Shown piece by piece: positions 62,451-64,000 of a stretch of 64,000 bases of DNA. The DNA comes from Pelagibacteraceae bacterium AG-349-O05 (GTDB lineage Bacteria > Pseudomonadota > Alphaproteobacteria > Pelagibacterales > Pelagibacteraceae). The notes under the pieces were generated by a model, which saw nothing but the letters and a program-made list of their open reading frames with translations, had not been told where the DNA came from and searched no databases. Position numbers and translations under genes: made by a program. How positions within the stretch are numbered: position 1 is the first letter of the stretch; each line of letters starts with the position of its first letter. Where the stretch lies: the NCBI GenBank assembly GCA_003281005.1, contig QCDE01000004.1, positions 18,054 through 82,053 of the forward strand, given 5' to 3'.

Positions 62451-63302
62451 ATGAATGATAGACTCAAGACTATTGTAGATTTAGAAAAATATCCAATACA
62501 CGATTTAAATTCACCAATAATTAAAAATATAGTTAAAAAATGTAAAGAAGAACTTGATCAACATAGTTGCTCAACAATTCCAAATTTTATTTTGCCTAAA
62601 TCACTTAAGGTAATGAATTCTGAGTTAGAAAAACAATTAGACGAAGTTTATATGTCTAAAGAGAGTATAAATGCTTACTTGTATGCAAAGGATGATCCTT
62701 CATTACCAAAAGATCATCCAAAAAGAACTTTTATGAATAGATACAATGGATATTTGAATTCAGATTGTTTTCCAAAAGACTCCGAAATGAAATATCTATA
62801 CGAAACTGAGGAACTTTTAAAATTTGTATCTGCTTGTTTAGGTATTTCTCCTATTTACAGATGGGCAGATCCTTTAGCATGTCATGCATATAATGTTATG
62901 AAACCAGATGGAGTACTTCCATGGCATTTTGATAGTTGTGAATTTACACTTAGTTTAATGATACAAAAACCTGAGAAGGGAGGAGTATTTGAGTACTGTC
63001 CAAATATTAGAGGACCAGGAAATGAAAATTTTGAAGAAGTTCAAAAAGTTATAGCAGGAGATAGAACTAGAGTGAGACAATTGAAATTAGAGCCAGGAGA
63101 TTTACAAATATTTAAAGGTAGATTTACTTTGCATAGGGTAACAAAAGTTGAAGGCCAAAAATCAAGATATATGTGTATTCCAGCTTATGTTTTAGATCCA
63201 TGGAGAGTAAACACTCCAGAACATTCTAAAGCTATTTATGGCAAAGTTTTACCAATTCATATAGAAAGAAATCAAGCTAGATCCGATGGATTAACTGATT
63301 AA
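62451..63302 (+). CDS. 2-oxoglutarate/Fe(II) oxygenase of the BesD/HalD-like family
   Basis: 283 residues. LPWHFDSCEFTLSLMIQK gives His159 and Asp161, the HxD pair; His228 in FTLHRVT is the distal ligand and Arg239 in SRYMCIPAY is a likely 2OG contact. KGGVFEYCPNIRGPGNENFE resembles the amino-acid halogenase family BesD/HalD. Those halogenases have Gly or Ala in place of this Asp, so a hydroxylase is expected here. Substrate not known; a free amino acid or betaine-like compound is a reasonable guess. Begins 6 bp after the nucleotidyltransferase gene. Confidence 0.72.
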   Translation: MNDRLKTIVDLEKYPIHDLNSPIIKNIVKKCKEELDQHSCSTIPNFILPKSLKVMNSELEKQLDEVYMSKESINAYLYAKDDPSLPKDHPKRTFMNRYNGYLNSDCFPKDSEMKYLYETEELLKFVSACLGISPIYRWADPLACHAYNVMKPDGVLPWHFDSCEFTLSLMIQKPEKGGVFEYCPNIRGPGNENFEEVQKVIAGDRTRVRQLKLEPGDLQIFKGRFTLHRVTKVEGQKSRYMCIPAYVLDPWRVNTPEHSKAIYGKVLPIHIERNQARSDGLTD

Positions 63303-64000
63303 ATGACTAGTAACATTAAAATTAAAAAAAATAACAACGAAGTTTCATCAATTATTATTGATGAACCAAAAACTTATAACTCTTTATCATTCAAAAATCT
63401 TTCAGATTTATTAAAGGCATTAAAAAAATTAGATGCTGATAAAAAAGTTAAAGTAATAATATTAGAGGGTGCCGGTAAAGGATTTAGTGCTGGACACAAT
63501 TTAAAAGAAGTTAGGGGTCTAAAAAAGAGAGATAAATATTTAAAATTATTTAATCTTTGTTCAAAAGTAATGCTTCAAATTGTTGAAGGTAGAAAACCTG
63601 TAATTGCTAAAGTTCATGGAGCTGCATTTGCAGCTGGCTGTCAATTGGTTGCAAGTTGTGATTTAGCTTATAGTACTAAGGACGCATTCTTTGCTACTCC
63701 TGGTGTAAATATTGGTTTGTTTTGTAGTACACCTATGGTTGCTGTCAGTAGAAAGATAAATCGAAAACCTATGATGAAAATGTTGCTAACCGGAGAACCT
63801 ATCAATGCAAATTATGCAAAAGAAATAGGGTTGATAAATGATAATTTTTCAAAAGCCAAATTAAACAAGGAAGTGTTAAAAGTGGCAAATAAAATTGCTT
63901 CTAAATCTAATTTAACAATAAAAATTGGAAAGCAAGCTTTTTACAAACAATTAGAAATGCCATTAAGTAAAGCTTACGCTTATACAAGTAAAATGATGAC
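63303..64000 (+). CDS. Enoyl-CoA hydratase/isomerase-family protein, partial
   Basis: Begins with ATG at 63303, immediately after the upstream stop, and runs off the right edge with 232 codons visible. Crotonase fold: GAGKGFSAGHNLKEVRGLK is the first oxyanion-hole block, AKVHGAAFAAGCQLVASCDL the second, and FFATPGVNIGLFC follows. It resembles the ECHDC3 type. If the DddP-like enzyme produces acrylate, a crotonase could act on its CoA ester, but this is only inference. C-terminus not seen. Confidence 0.85.
   Translation, partial: MTSNIKIKKNNNEVSSIIIDEPKTYNSLSFKNLSDLLKALKKLDADKKVKVIILEGAGKGFSAGHNLKEVRGLKKRDKYLKLFNLCSKVMLQIVEGRKPVIAKVHGAAFAAGCQLVASCDLAYSTKDAFFATPGVNIGLFCSTPMVAVSRKINRKPMMKMLLTGEPINANYAKEIGLINDNFSKAKLNKEVLKVANKIASKSNLTIKIGKQAFYKQLEMPLSKAYAYTSKMM

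Noticed and set aside
1..64000. tRNA, rRNA, CRISPR arrays, insertion sequences, attachment sites or prophage genes
   Set aside because: All gaps are under about 280 bp and inspected; none contains cloverleaf, direct-repeat array or transposase features, and no integrase is encoded.

Overview
The window reads as a streamlined, very AT-rich alphaproteobacterial genome of the SAR11 clade (Candidatus Pelagibacter or a close relative). This rests on gene content (Tmm, a DUF1989-GcvT TMAO demethylase, betaine-type ABC transporters, aconitase A, AmtB with glutamate-synthase-like subunits), on lysine/asparagine/isoleucine-rich proteins, and on packing: most neighbours are separated by 0-10 bp or overlap, and the longest stretch without a gene is about 275 bp. 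I see no rRNA, tRNA, insertion sequence, prophage or CRISPR array.

Layout. 1-7777 is housekeeping: the end of an ArgE/DapE-type deacylase, CsaA, a LysE exporter, aconitase, a YfgM-like/BamB envelope pair, a cupin, ZapE and YjbQ. 7786-13541 (minus) holds photolyase, a diaminopropionate ammonia-lyase-like enzyme, a GmaS/GlnT-type ligase, two small membrane proteins and AmtB. 13666-20186 (minus) is an N-methylglutamate-synthase-like operon (MgsCBA-like) with a second glutamine-synthetase-like ligase and an FAD amine oxidase. 20287-32677 is a TMAO/TMA locus: a winged-helix protein and Tdm on minus, divergent TmoX and TmoWV on plus, glycerol kinase and a GpsA-like dehydrogenase, and Tmm on minus. 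32755-41610 has an iron alcohol dehydrogenase, an amidotransferase, formate-THF ligase and sarcosine oxidase SoxBDAG. 41621-50760 is mixed: EamA transporter, racemase, cold-shock protein, PurK/PurE, and a four-gene unit around a degenerate M19 'dipeptidase'. 50806-54894 (minus) is ProX-ProW-(MetF-like)-(GcvT-like demethylase). 55170-64000 (plus) is a tightly packed operon: Rieske oxygenase, BHMT-like methyltransferase, dimethylglycine-dehydrogenase-like enzyme, SAM methyltransferase, DddP-like M24 enzyme, P-loop kinase, nucleotidyltransferase, 2OG-Fe(II) oxygenase and the start of an enoyl-CoA hydratase.

How it works together. Most of the window imports methylated nitrogen (perhaps also sulfur) osmolytes and strips methyl groups. 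Tmm makes TMAO from TMA, TmoXWV imports TMAO, Tdm releases dimethylamine and a one-carbon unit, and GmaS/Mgs-like enzymes pass methylamine nitrogen to glutamate. DMGDH-like and SoxBDAG enzymes finish betaine-type substrates. At least four proteins carry GcvT tetrahydrofolate domains (Tdm, SoxA, DMGDH-like and the 50806-52164 protein); Fhs and a MetF-like reductase process the folate-bound carbon. Ammonium goes to AmtB/GS-type functions.

The parts least explained by known pathways are the ProXW-MetF-GcvT operon, the DddP-like/kinase/nucleotidyltransferase/2OG-oxygenase tail of the last operon, and the four-gene unit at 46705-50108.
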